Positions 18,219-26,206 of a stretch of DNA of 64,000 nt are shown here, in pieces; the first letter of the stretch is position 1; every line of letters begins with the position of its first letter. Source of the DNA: an uncultured Lachnospiraceae bacterium (GTDB taxonomy: Bacteria; Bacillota; Clostridia; Lachnospirales; Lachnospiraceae); contig CAJTPS010000002.1 in the NCBI GenBank assembly GCA_910578555.1, positions 125,880-189,879 of the forward strand, in the 5' to 3' direction. The translations under genes were made by a program, and so were the position numbers. The notes beneath the pieces are model-generated. The model was not told the origin of the DNA. It worked only from the letters and a program-made list of their open reading frames with translations, and ran no database searches.

Positions 18219-19281
18219 TTGCTACCGCCTCCTCGTCTTCAGATTCCGGTTTGTTCATAATCTGGATGTTGAAGGGGTCAACCTTAATACCCACTTCTTT
18301 GCCCACAGGCTGCATAACGGTGGAGTGCACCAGCCACTCGAAACCGCCGGCAATGACCTCCATCTCATAGTGGACGCCCTTAAAGATCAGATGGGTCACA
18401 ACACCCTGTAAAGCGCCGTCCGAGGGGACGGTGAGTTCCACATCCTCCGGGCGGATGACTACATCCACCGGTTTGTTATGTCCGAATCCGGTATCCACGC
18501 AGGCAAAACGGGTGTCCAGAATGCGCACCAGCTTATCTTCGATCATGACCGCAGGGATAATATTGCTGTCACCGATGAAATCTGCCACAAAAGCATTTTC
18601 CGGCTCGTTATAGATGGATTCCGGGGAGCCGATCTGCTGGATGTATCCCTGATTCATGACTACAATCGTGTCGGACATAGTAAGTGCCTCTTCCTGATCG
18701 TGGGTCACGTACACAAAAGTGATCCCCAGCTCATTCTTCATACGGATCAGTTCGTACTGCATCTCCTGGCGTAGTTTCAGATCCAGAGCGCCCAGCGGTT
18801 CGTCCAGAAGAAGTACCTTGGGCTCGTTGACGATGGCACGGGCGATGGCGATCCGCTGCTGCTGGCCGCCGCTTAAAGAGTCCGGCATACGGTTTTCATA
18901 GCCTTCCAGATTAACAAGCTTCAGCGCATAGCGGATCTTGTCGTCTATGTAGTTTTTTGATTTTTTCCTGATCTTGAGTCCGAAAGCGATGTTTTCCGCG
19001 ATGGTCATATGCGTAAACAGTGCATATTTCTGAAAAACCGTGTTCAGGGCTCTTTTATTGGGTGGTACCTTTGTGATATCCTGTCCGTCGAAGATGACTT
19101 TACCGGTGTCCGGCTGTGCGAAGCCGCCCAGAATGCGCAGGGTAGTAGTCTTTCCGCAGCCGCTGGGACCCAGCAGTGTCACGAACTCGTTTTCATGTAT
19201 TTTCAGGTTCAGTTCATCCAGTACCATCTGTCCGTCAAAGGATTTGGATATATCGCTCAAATGGATCAATTCTTTTGACAT
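18208..19281 (-). CDS. potA: Spermidine/putrescine ABC transporter ATP-binding protein PotA
   Basis: The start at 19281 (MSKELIHLSDISKSF) has GGAGG 9 nt upstream; the longer frame to 19374 would run into the regulator gene. Walker A GPSGCGKTT has its lysine at residue 44. The signature LSGGQQQR, Walker B LLLDEPLGALDLK and switch histidine YVTHDQEEA are all present, followed by a C-terminal TOBE-type regulatory domain. It powers import through PotB/PotC. Confidence 0.94.
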   Translation of the reverse strand: MSKELIHLSDISKSFDGQMVLDELNLKIHENEFVTLLGPSGCGKTTTLRILGGFAQPDTGKVIFDGQDITKVPPNKRALNTVFQKYALFTHMTIAENIAFGLKIRKKSKNYIDDKIRYALKLVNLEGYENRMPDSLSGGQQQRIAIARAIVNEPKVLLLDEPLGALDLKLRQEMQYELIRMKNELGITFVYVTHDQEEALTMSDTIVVMNQGYIQQIGSPESIYNEPENAFVADFIGDSNIIPAVMIEDKLVRILDTRFACVDTGFGHNKPVDVVIRPEDVELTVPSDGALQGVVTHLIFKGVHYEMEVIAGGFEWLVHSTVMQPVGKEVGIKVDPFNIQIMNKPESEDEEAVAIDI

Positions 19282-19346
19282 GGGTATGTTCCTCCAAAAG
19301 TATAACGAATAATTGTATTTTACAGCGGATCGATATAATATGCTGA

Positions 19347-19907
19347 CTAAAAATTGGGCGGGGTGCTGATCCACAGGAAAACAGCGCCTGTTTTGCCGTT
19401 TGCTCTGATATAATGCTCCGCGTGAGGGGTGTAGTAAAAGGCGTCTCCCTTTTTTGCCTTTATGCTGCGTTTCCCGATCACAATGGTGACAGAGCCGGAG
19501 AGCACATAGCCGAATTCTTCGCCGTCATGGGGCTGGTCCGGATAAGTGGAGCCGTAGGGCTCTAAGGTGACACGGATCGGTTCCATCATATTTTTCTGTG
19601 CGTTGGGGATGATCCACTCAATTTTGTTGCTCAGTTCGGCGTCTATTTTTTCAAAAAAATCATCTTTCGTAAAAACGATCTGTTCATCCTCACCGTCATC
19701 GAAGAAATCTTTTAAGCTGGTTCCCAGACACTGCAGGATATCCACCAGGGTTGCAATGGACGGGGAAGTCAGGTCATTCTCCAACTGGCTGATAAAGCCC
19801 TTGGATAACTCGCAGCGATCCGCCAGTTCTTCCTGTGTCAGTCCCTTTTGATTGCGCAGTTCCTTGATTTTATTGCCGATTTCCACTCGGGTTGCATTGC
19901 TGTCCAT
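19347..19907 (-). CDS. XRE-family regulator with C-terminal cupin domain (PuuR-like)
   Basis: The 186-aa protein has an N-terminal helix-turn-helix at about residues 8-62 (IKELRNQKGLTQEELADRCELSKGFISQLE) and a C-terminal cupin at about 105-180 (DGEEFGYVLSGSVTIVIG, YYTPHAEHYIRANG). This architecture is common in polyamine- and small-molecule-responsive regulators, where the cupin senses the ligand. It is the first gene of the leftward operon, 65 bp before potA, and probably controls both itself and the transporter. A sigma-A-like promoter and a candidate operator lie upstream. Confidence 0.88.
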   Translation of the reverse strand: MDSNATRVEIGNKIKELRNQKGLTQEELADRCELSKGFISQLENDLTSPSIATLVDILQCLGTSLKDFFDDGEDEQIVFTKDDFFEKIDAELSNKIEWIIPNAQKNMMEPIRVTLEPYGSTYPDQPHDGEEFGYVLSGSVTIVIGKRSIKAKKGDAFYYTPHAEHYIRANGKTGAVFLWISTPPNF

Positions 19908-20018
19908 AAGTCTGCCGTTATCCCTTCCGGTTATTTGTAATGTTATTGCCGCAGGCGTCCTGATCTGTTACGGGCAATGTATATGCCATCACCGCACCTC
20001 AGTGATAATAAACTGAAA

Positions 20019-20035
20019 GTTTACTAAAACTAAAC
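20019..20035. promoter_or_regulatory. Candidate operator downstream of the pot operon promoter
   Basis: GTTTA-CTAAAAC-TAAAC forms an inverted repeat starting 14 bp downstream of the leftward -10 hexamer, with a second overlapping symmetry AGTTT-ACTA-AAACT. The position fits repression by the XRE-cupin protein. Confidence 0.4.
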
Positions 20036-20049
20036 AGACGCTGAATCCC

Positions 20050-20077
20050 ATTATACAAGATAGAAGTTTTGTGTCAA
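20050..20077 (-). promoter_or_regulatory. Sigma-A promoter of the XRE-potABCD operon
   Basis: On the reverse strand TTGACA (20077-20072) and TATAAT (20055-20050) are separated by 16 bp, a near-perfect housekeeping promoter 140 bp upstream of the regulator start codon. Confidence 0.8.
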
Positions 20078-20116
20078 TGGAATTTTGAAAAATAAAAGCA
20101 ATTTTTATGAAAAAGA

Positions 20117-20145
20117 TTAACAATGCTTATGATTTATGGTAAAAT
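20117..20145 (+). promoter_or_regulatory. Promoter of the lactonase gene
   Basis: TTAACA and TAAAAT are separated by 17 bp and lie 43 bp upstream of the start codon at 20188, divergent from the pot promoter. Confidence 0.5.
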
Positions 20146-20187
20146 CATGCTAGTATTTAGTATTATACAGAAAGGCATGGTACGGGT

Positions 20188-21249
20188 ATGAGTCAGGGTA
20201 AATACGTGGCATATGTTTCTACTTATACAGTGGGGAAGGAAGATAATTACGGCATCAAGATTTATGACGTGGATATAAAGAAAGGCAGAATGACTGAGAA
20301 GAACCAGGTGGAGATCACCAATTCCTCCTATATTACGATTTCCCATAACAGCAAGTTCCTGTATTCGATCACAGACTTCGGCGTGGAGGCTTATAAAATA
20401 CTGCCGGGCGGTGATCTGGAAGTGATCAACGAAGGCAGCATCAACGGTATGCGCGGCTGTTATCTGTCCACGGATTATGAAGACAAGTTTCTCTTTGTGG
20501 GCGGTTATCATGACGGTAAGATCACAGTGCTGCGCCTGCGGGAAGACGGCGGGATCGGAGAGATCACGGATGAGATTTACCATAAAGGGCTTGGCAGTAT
20601 TGCAGAGCGGAATTTCAGACCGCATGTCAACTGTGTCAAGATGACGAGAGACAATCATTATCTGTGCGCGGCGGATCTTGGGCTGGACCATGTGAACGTG
20701 TACCGGGTGGATCATGTGAACGGCAGACTGAAGCCCATCGACATGATCAGGAGCGAACAGGAATCAGCGCCCCGGCATTTGAAATTTTCCAGAGACGGCA
20801 GATTTCTTTATATTGTACATGAGTTAAAAAACTATATTGATGTCTATACTTATGAGGAAGTAAACGGCAACCCTGAATTTGAAAAGATTCAGACCATATC
20901 CACACTGAATGACTATCATGCGGGCGGTTCTGCGGCAAGTGCGCTGAATATTTCGGAAGACTTTAAATATATGGTAAGTTCTAATGCAGGCGACAACAGT
21001 ACAATCATCTATAAGATTGACCAGAAGACCGGCATGCTGGAGAAGATCCTGTGTCTGCCGATCAGCGGTGATTATCCGAAAGATGCGATTCTGTTTCCGG
21101 ATAATAAGCACCTTGTTTCGCTGAACCATGAGTCCGATACCATGACCTTCTTCAATGTGGACTTAAAGAACGGGCTGCTTGTCATGAACGGTAAGGAGAT
21201 CAAGGTAAACCAGCCTAACTGTATCATTTTCCATAAAATTGCAGACTGA
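20188..21249 (+). CDS. Lactonase family protein (6-phosphogluconolactonase-like beta-propeller)
   Basis: The 353-aa protein is built of propeller repeats with typical elements: YVSTYTVGKEDNYGIKIYDVD, RPHVNCVKMTRDNHYLCAADLGLDHVNVYRV, PRHLKFSRDGRFLYIVHEL and the late SDTMTFFNVD...NQPNCIIFHK. This is the Pgl-type seven-bladed lactonase family, which includes 6-phosphogluconolactonases and lactonases of unknown substrate. It is divergent from the pot operon and upstream of spoIVA. Confidence 0.82.
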   Translation: MSQGKYVAYVSTYTVGKEDNYGIKIYDVDIKKGRMTEKNQVEITNSSYITISHNSKFLYSITDFGVEAYKILPGGDLEVINEGSINGMRGCYLSTDYEDKFLFVGGYHDGKITVLRLREDGGIGEITDEIYHKGLGSIAERNFRPHVNCVKMTRDNHYLCAADLGLDHVNVYRVDHVNGRLKPIDMIRSEQESAPRHLKFSRDGRFLYIVHELKNYIDVYTYEEVNGNPEFEKIQTISTLNDYHAGGSAASALNISEDFKYMVSSNAGDNSTIIYKIDQKTGMLEKILCLPISGDYPKDAILFPDNKHLVSLNHESDTMTFFNVDLKNGLLVMNGKEIKVNQPNCIIFHKIAD

Positions 21250-21252
21250 ATA

Positions 21253-21283
21253 GAATAGACAGGGTTCCTCCTGCATATACATT
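21253..21283 (+). promoter_or_regulatory. Candidate sigma-E promoter inside the spoIVA leader hairpin
   Basis: A sigma-E-like -35 (GAATAGA, 21253-21259) and -10 (TATACATT, 21276-21283) are 16 bp apart, slightly longer than usual. The -10 lies inside the hairpin, so a transcript starting about 7 nt further on would lack the left arm. spoIVA is under sigma-E in Bacillus subtilis. The match is moderate. Confidence 0.4.
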
Positions 21284-21308
21284 TACCAGTATAAGCAGGA
21301 GGTTTTTT
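21267..21308 (+). terminator. Terminator hairpin overlapping the spoIVA ribosome binding site
   Basis: CCTCCTGC-A-TATAC (21267-21280) pairs with GTATA-A-GCAGGAGG (21289-21302) apart from one A-A mismatch, followed by TTTTTT. It terminates the lactonase transcript, and the right arm contains AGGAGG, the only good RBS for spoIVA (ATG at 21311). Confidence 0.85.
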
Positions 21309-21310
21309 AT

Positions 21311-22798
21311 ATGGATTTTTTGCAGAACAGTACATATGACCTGTATAAAGATATACAGCTCCGCACAGGAGGGGAGATTTATCTGGGCGTGGTGGGCCCG
21401 GTCAGGACGGGCAAGTCCACATTTATCAAACGCTTTATGAATCTGCTCGTGCTTCCCTTTATGGAAGATGAAAATGAGAAAGAGCGGGCGCAGGATGAGA
21501 TGCCCCAGAGTGCCGGCGGGAAGACGATCACTACTACAGAGCCGAAGTTTATACCGAAAGAGGCGGCGCATATCAGGCTCGGAACGGATATTGATGTGGA
21601 TGTGCGGCTGATCGACTGTGTAGGCTATATGGTGGAAGGCGCGTCAGGGCATATGGAAGAGGATATGGAGCGCATGGTGAAGACGCCCTGGTCAGTGGAT
21701 GAGATTCCTTTCACGAAGGCGGCGGAGATCGGTACGAGAAAAGTCATCAAAGACCATTCTACCATCGGGATTGTAGTGACCTGTGACGGGTCCTTCGGAG
21801 AACTGGGCCGGAATCATTTTCTGGAGGCGGAGGAACGTACCATCAATGAACTGCAGTCTCTGGGCAAGCCCTTTATCGTGCTGCTCAATTCCGCAAAGCC
21901 TTATGCAGAAGAGACGCGGGCACTGGCGGATGAGATCAGTGAGAAATATCAGGTGACCGTAATGCCGGTAAACTGTGAGCAGCTCAAACGGGAGGATATC
22001 AACCATATTATGGAAAATATTCTTTACGAGTTCCCGCTTACCATGATCGAATTTTATATGCCGAAATGGGTGGAAATGCTTCCTTACGATCATAAGATGA
22101 AACAGGATATTGTGGCACAGATCAAGCAGTTGATGGCAGATTTAAGCAATATCCGTGATATCACCACAAACAATTTCATGCCCGAGAGTGAGTATATTAA
22201 GAAGTGCAAGCTGGACGGCATCAATATGTCCGACGGCAGCGTGCGGGTGATTCTGGATGTGGACGACGCTTATTACTATGAGATGATCAGTGAACTTGTG
22301 GGTGAAAATATCGGCAGTGAGTATCAGATGCTTGCCACCTTGAAGGAGATGGCGAAGATGAAGCGCGAGTATGTGAAGGTGCTCCATGCGCTGGATGCCG
22401 TGCGGTACAAAGGCTACGGTGTGGTGATGCCGGACCGTGAGGAGATCATGTTAGAGAAGCCTGAACTGATCAGACAGGGCAACAAGTTCGGTGTGAAGAT
22501 CAAGGCGGAAAGCCCCAGCATTCATATGATTAAGGCAAGCATTGAGACGGAGATCGCGCCCATTGTAGGTACGGAAGAACAGGCAAGGGACCTGATCCAG
22601 TTTATTTCCGATACGGGAACGAGCGAGGAGGGAATCTGGGAGACCAACATCTTCGGCAAGACCGTGGAACAGCTTGTGAATGACGGCATTACAGGCAAGA
22701 TCTCCATGATCAACGAGGAGAGCCAGGCGAAACTGCAGGAGACCATGCAGAAGATCGTCAATGACAGTAACGGCGGAATGGTTTGTATTATTATCTGA
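21311..22798 (+). CDS. spoIVA: Stage IV sporulation protein A
   Basis: The 495-aa protein has a P-loop GPVRTGKST at residues 29-37, TTTEPKFIP, VRLIDCVGYMVEGA and a hydrophobic conserved C-terminal end (GGMVCIII), as in SpoIVA. SpoIVA is the ATPase that polymerises on the outer forespore membrane and forms the base of the spore coat; the C-terminus anchors it through SpoVM. Its presence shows the organism is a spore former. The RBS lies in the arm of an upstream hairpin. Confidence 0.96.
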   Translation: MDFLQNSTYDLYKDIQLRTGGEIYLGVVGPVRTGKSTFIKRFMNLLVLPFMEDENEKERAQDEMPQSAGGKTITTTEPKFIPKEAAHIRLGTDIDVDVRLIDCVGYMVEGASGHMEEDMERMVKTPWSVDEIPFTKAAEIGTRKVIKDHSTIGIVVTCDGSFGELGRNHFLEAEERTINELQSLGKPFIVLLNSAKPYAEETRALADEISEKYQVTVMPVNCEQLKREDINHIMENILYEFPLTMIEFYMPKWVEMLPYDHKMKQDIVAQIKQLMADLSNIRDITTNNFMPESEYIKKCKLDGINMSDGSVRVILDVDDAYYYEMISELVGENIGSEYQMLATLKEMAKMKREYVKVLHALDAVRYKGYGVVMPDREEIMLEKPELIRQGNKFGVKIKAESPSIHMIKASIETEIAPIVGTEEQARDLIQFISDTGTSEEGIWETNIFGKTVEQLVNDGITGKISMINEESQAKLQETMQKIVNDSNGGMVCIII

Positions 22799-22851
22799 GA
22801 TGTGCTGCAGGTTCCTTTTTTCATGGATATGGAGAAAAGTTTGCGTTGCGG

Positions 22852-22885
22852 GCAGGGTGCGTAGAATTGTTTCTATGTGCCCTGC
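22852..22885. terminator. Long hairpin downstream of spoIVA
   Basis: GCAGGGTGCGTAGAA pairs with TTCTATGTGCCCTGC over 15 positions (three G-U pairs) around a 4-nt loop. Only a short TTT follows, so it is a weak classical terminator and may be a processing or stability element. The gap from 22799 to 23125 otherwise holds only the small ORF at 23023. Confidence 0.5.
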
Positions 22886-23022
22886 TTTGCCTGTAATCGA
22901 TACAAAGGGTGTTTATTGGTAACAGTTCAGCCAGGCACGATTCCGTGAGTTGTGCAGCAGGTGTGGAAATGCCTTGAGTTTCTGACATGGCAATGTTATG
23001 ATAAGCTCGTGAGGTGATTTCG

Positions 23023-23097
23023 ATGACCAGATATGAGAAATCATTGCAATGTGACCTTCATCCGGTCGAAAAGAGTCCGTTGACTAAGCGTGAATGA
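23023..23097 (+). CDS. Possible 24-aa peptide
   Basis: A short frame encodes MTRYEKSLQCDLHPVEKSPL and four more residues. It has GAGGTGA 6 nt before the ATG and ends just upstream of the PNP gene. It could be a leader peptide or chance. Confidence 0.25.
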   Translation: MTRYEKSLQCDLHPVEKSPLTKRE

Positions 23098-23125
23098 AAA
23101 TAAAATAAGAAAGGCGGTATCGCAC

Positions 23126-23959
23126 ATGAACCCTGTATATGAGAAACTTTTAAAATGTTATGAATGCTACAAGTCCAAAATTGATTTTGAGCCAAAAGTG
23201 GCGGTGGTGCTCGGTTCCGGGCTGGGTAATTTCGCAAAGACCGTGGACGTGAAGGCGGAGCTTCCCTACAGTGAGATCGAGGGCTTCCCTGTCTCTACTG
23301 TTCCGGGACACGCCGGTAAATTTATTTTTGGATATATTAACGAAGTGCCAGTCGTTCTGATGCAGGGACGCGTGCATTATTATGAAGGATATCCGATCAC
23401 CGATGTAGTACTTCCTACCCGTCTGATGAAAATGATGGGTGCGAAGATTCTGTTCCTGACGAATGCTTCCGGTGGAATCAATCCTGCATTCCACGCGGGT
23501 AGTCTGATGCTGATTCAGGATCATGTGTCGATCTATGCGCCGAATCCGCTGATCGGTCCGAACATCGACGAGCTGGGTACCAGATTTCCCGATATGTCCC
23601 ATGTATACGATGAGGATCTGCAGGACATCATCAGAGGAACGGCGAAGGACAATGACATTGAATTGTTCGAGGGCGTTTATGCGCAGCTTACCGGTCCTTC
23701 CTTCGAATCGCCCGCAGAAATTCAGCTGTTACATAAGCTGGGTGTGAGTGCGGTAGGTATGAGTACAGTGGTGGAGGCGATCGCGGCGAACCATATGGGT
23801 ATGAAGATCTGCGGTGTCTCCTGTGTCAGCAATCTGGCGGCAGGCATGAACAGCGCGCCGCTGACGCACGAAGAAGTACAGGAGGCAGCCAATGCGGTGG
23901 CGCCTAAATTCGAGAAGCTGCTGACGGAGTCTGTCACGAAGTTCAAGGCGTTTATCTGA
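23126..23959 (+). CDS. Purine-nucleoside phosphorylase
   Basis: The ATG at 23126 (MNPVYEKLLKC), with AAAGGCGG upstream, is preferred over a GTG at 23090. The 277-aa product carries the class I PNP motifs VAVVLGSGLGNFA, VPGHAGKF, MQGRVHYYEGY and LTNASGGINPAFHAGSLMLIQDH. It phosphorolyses purine ribo- or deoxyribonucleosides to base plus sugar-1-phosphate. With the cytidine deaminase and the deaminase that follow it makes a nucleoside-salvage block. Confidence 0.94.
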   Translation: MNPVYEKLLKCYECYKSKIDFEPKVAVVLGSGLGNFAKTVDVKAELPYSEIEGFPVSTVPGHAGKFIFGYINEVPVVLMQGRVHYYEGYPITDVVLPTRLMKMMGAKILFLTNASGGINPAFHAGSLMLIQDHVSIYAPNPLIGPNIDELGTRFPDMSHVYDEDLQDIIRGTAKDNDIELFEGVYAQLTGPSFESPAEIQLLHKLGVSAVGMSTVVEAIAANHMGMKICGVSCVSNLAAGMNSAPLTHEEVQEAANAVAPKFEKLLTESVTKFKAFI

Positions 23960-24091
23960 GGATGTTACTTACAAGAAATCTATCTGCAAGGGTAAACTCG
24001 GAGCCGCAATGATTGTCATAGAGAAGCTGCTGACGAAATTGCTGAGAAGGATAGGAAATCAAGTGCAAAGCTGAGAAAGGCAAGGATTGAT

Positions 24092-24565
24092 ATGGGACAT
24101 GAAAATCAGATCATTTCAGGAGCAGCCGTCCTGGAAGTGCCGCTGATGCAACCGCAGATACAGGATCTGATCACAGCGGCGATTGCGGCAAAAAAGAAAT
24201 CGTACTCACCATATTCTCACTATCAGGTCGGCGCTGCGCTTTTGACCGGAGACGGGCAGATCGTTACGGGCTGCAATATTGAGAACGCGGCATATGGACC
24301 GACGAACTGTGCTGAGCGGACGGCTTTCTTTAAGGCGGTCAGCGAGGGAATCAGAGAATTTCGCGCGATCGCAATCGTAGGGAGCCCGGAAGGAGACGAA
24401 CTGACACAGTATGCATATCCCTGCGGCGTATGCCGACAGGTGATGATGGAATTCTGCGATCCGGAAGAATTTCAGATTGTCGTGGCGAAGTCGCAAGAGG
24501 ATTATAAAATTATGACGCTGCAAGCATTATTGCCAGAAGGATTCGGGCCGGAGAATTTGAAGTAA
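24092..24565 (+). CDS. cdd: Cytidine deaminase
   Basis: The 157-aa product has the zinc site CNIENAAYGPTNCAERTAFF (C, catalytic E) and YPCGVCRQVMMEF (two zinc cysteines), the homotetrameric Cdd pattern. The N-terminus is about 20 residues longer than in Bacillus subtilis Cdd (ISGAAVLEVPLMQP). It converts cytidine or deoxycytidine to uridine forms. It sits 133 bp after the PNP gene. Confidence 0.94.
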   Translation: MGHENQIISGAAVLEVPLMQPQIQDLITAAIAAKKKSYSPYSHYQVGAALLTGDGQIVTGCNIENAAYGPTNCAERTAFFKAVSEGIREFRAIAIVGSPEGDELTQYAYPCGVCRQVMMEFCDPEEFQIVVAKSQEDYKIMTLQALLPEGFGPENLK

Positions 24566-24703
24566 ACAGCGATTCAGGGCACATTCTGAACAGGATATAT
24601 GATGCCGGCATATAAGGTAGGAAGATCATAGACAGAAGAAATAGACTTTGTCAGTGGAATGAGAAAAGAAAGGTAGAGAAACATAAAGAAAGGCGTAATA
24701 AAC

Positions 24704-26008
24704 ATGAATTACAGATTCTATAACGCACGCATATTAACCATGCAAAGCACGGATATTCTTACCGGGGAACTCTGGGTACAGAACGACCGTATCCTCTATG
24801 TGGGCGACGGGCGTGACGTGGATGCGGTTTATCAGAAACTAAATCTGGGGAGTATCATATGGGATCGGGAGATCGACTGCGAGGGCAATCTTCTGATGCC
24901 GGGCTTTAAGAATGCACATACGCATTCCGGGATGACGCTGCTCCGTTCCTATGCGGATGATCTGCCGCTCCACGAGTGGCTGACGAAGCAGGTCTTTCCG
25001 ATTGAGGCGAAGATGGACGGGGAGATGATCTATCATCTGACAAAGCTGGCGATTCTGGAATATCTGACCAGCGGCGTGACGGCGATCTTCGATATGTATC
25101 TGACGCCGGAGACAACTGCGCGGGCCTGTGTGGATATGGGTATGCGCTGCGTACAGGTGAGCGGCATGAGCGGGCAGGATCACTTCGAGGAGTCGCTTAA
25201 GAAAACGGAAGAATATTATCAGAGATTTAATCATGACGATCCGCTGCTCAGCTATTTTATCGGATTCCATGCGGAATATACGTGTTCACGGGCACTGCTG
25301 GAGAGCGTGTCGGCGCTGGCACACAAATATCAGGCGCCGGTTTATACCCATCTGGCGGAGACGAAGGCTGAAGTGGATGGCTGCATCGAGCGTCACGGCA
25401 TGTCGCCTGCAAAATTATTTGATTCTTTGGGAATCTTTGATTATGGCGGCGGCGGTTATCACTGCGTTTGGATGAATGAGGAAGATATGGAGATTTTCCG
25501 CAGACGGAATTTAAGTGTCGTGACCAATCCGGGTTCCAACACGAAGCTTGCCAGCGGGATTGCACCGATTTCCGACTATCTGGCGAAGGGTATTAATGTG
25601 GCGATCGGTACGGACGGACCGGCCAGCAATAACTGTCTGGATATGTTCCGCGAGATGTTCTTGGTGACGGGGCTTGCCAAGCTGCGGGAGCAGGATGCGG
25701 CGGCGGTCGATGCATGGGAAGTTTTGAAGATGGCGACGGTCAACGGCTCTGTGGCGATGCACCTGCCGGATACGGATATTCTGGCGGAGGGAAAACTGGC
25801 GGATATCATCATGATCGATCTGCACCAGCCCAATATGCAGCCGATCAACAATATTCCTAAGAACCTCGTCTACAGCGGCAGCAAACAGAACGTGAAGATG
25901 ACGATGATTCAGGGTAAAATCCTGTATGAGAACTGCAGGTTTGCCGACACTTATGATGTAGATACAATCTACAGGAAAGCAAACGAAATCATTGACAGCC
26001 TCAGATAA
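24704..26008 (+). CDS. Amidohydrolase, S-adenosylhomocysteine/5'-methylthioadenosine deaminase-like
   Basis: The 434-aa product has metal motifs HTHSGMTLLRSYADDLPLHEWL, FHAEYTCS, THLAETKAEVDGC and GTDGPASNN, in the order seen in MtaD/SsnA/TrzN-type deaminases. Family activity: deamination of adenosine-type nucleosides, including SAH and MTA. Its place after PNP and Cdd supports nucleoside salvage. It could instead act on guanine or another purine, which the motifs alone do not decide. Confidence 0.85.
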   Translation: MNYRFYNARILTMQSTDILTGELWVQNDRILYVGDGRDVDAVYQKLNLGSIIWDREIDCEGNLLMPGFKNAHTHSGMTLLRSYADDLPLHEWLTKQVFPIEAKMDGEMIYHLTKLAILEYLTSGVTAIFDMYLTPETTARACVDMGMRCVQVSGMSGQDHFEESLKKTEEYYQRFNHDDPLLSYFIGFHAEYTCSRALLESVSALAHKYQAPVYTHLAETKAEVDGCIERHGMSPAKLFDSLGIFDYGGGGYHCVWMNEEDMEIFRRRNLSVVTNPGSNTKLASGIAPISDYLAKGINVAIGTDGPASNNCLDMFREMFLVTGLAKLREQDAAAVDAWEVLKMATVNGSVAMHLPDTDILAEGKLADIIMIDLHQPNMQPINNIPKNLVYSGSKQNVKMTMIQGKILYENCRFADTYDVDTIYRKANEIIDSLR

Positions 26009-26010
26009 TA

Positions 26011-26154
26011 GTGTGAGAAGAACTTCTAACAGCTCACAGCAGAAGCCGTTTCGCGGAGAAGTTCTAAGTCTCACACAGGAGAATGCCTGAGATACGGCAT
26101 TCTCCCAGACAAGCTTGCTTGTCTTTGGATTTTGAGTCACAGCAAAGCTGTGAC
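26011..26154. repeat. Array of four distinct hairpins
   Basis: Four palindromes occur in 144 bp. The first, 26011-26027 with 26057-26076, is a 17-bp stem with a 3-nt bulge. The others are GGAGAATGCC/GGCATTCTCC (26078-26105), AGACAAGC-TT-GCTTGTCT (26107-26124) and GTCACAGC-AAA-GCTGTGAC (26136-26154), all perfect. They fill the gap before the MutS-like gene. One may terminate the deaminase gene; together they look like stacked palindromic repeat units. Confidence 0.85.
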
Positions 26155-26206
26155 ATGGAGGTTAGTGCGATAAATATAATCTGGCAATAGAAAGAATGAA
26201 GACATT

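Noticed and set aside
21221..21256. Alternative sigma-E promoter with -35 GTATCATT and -10 AATAGAAT upstream of the spoIVA hairpin
   Set aside because: The spacing is about 20 bp, too long for sigma-E; the candidate inside the hairpin fits better.
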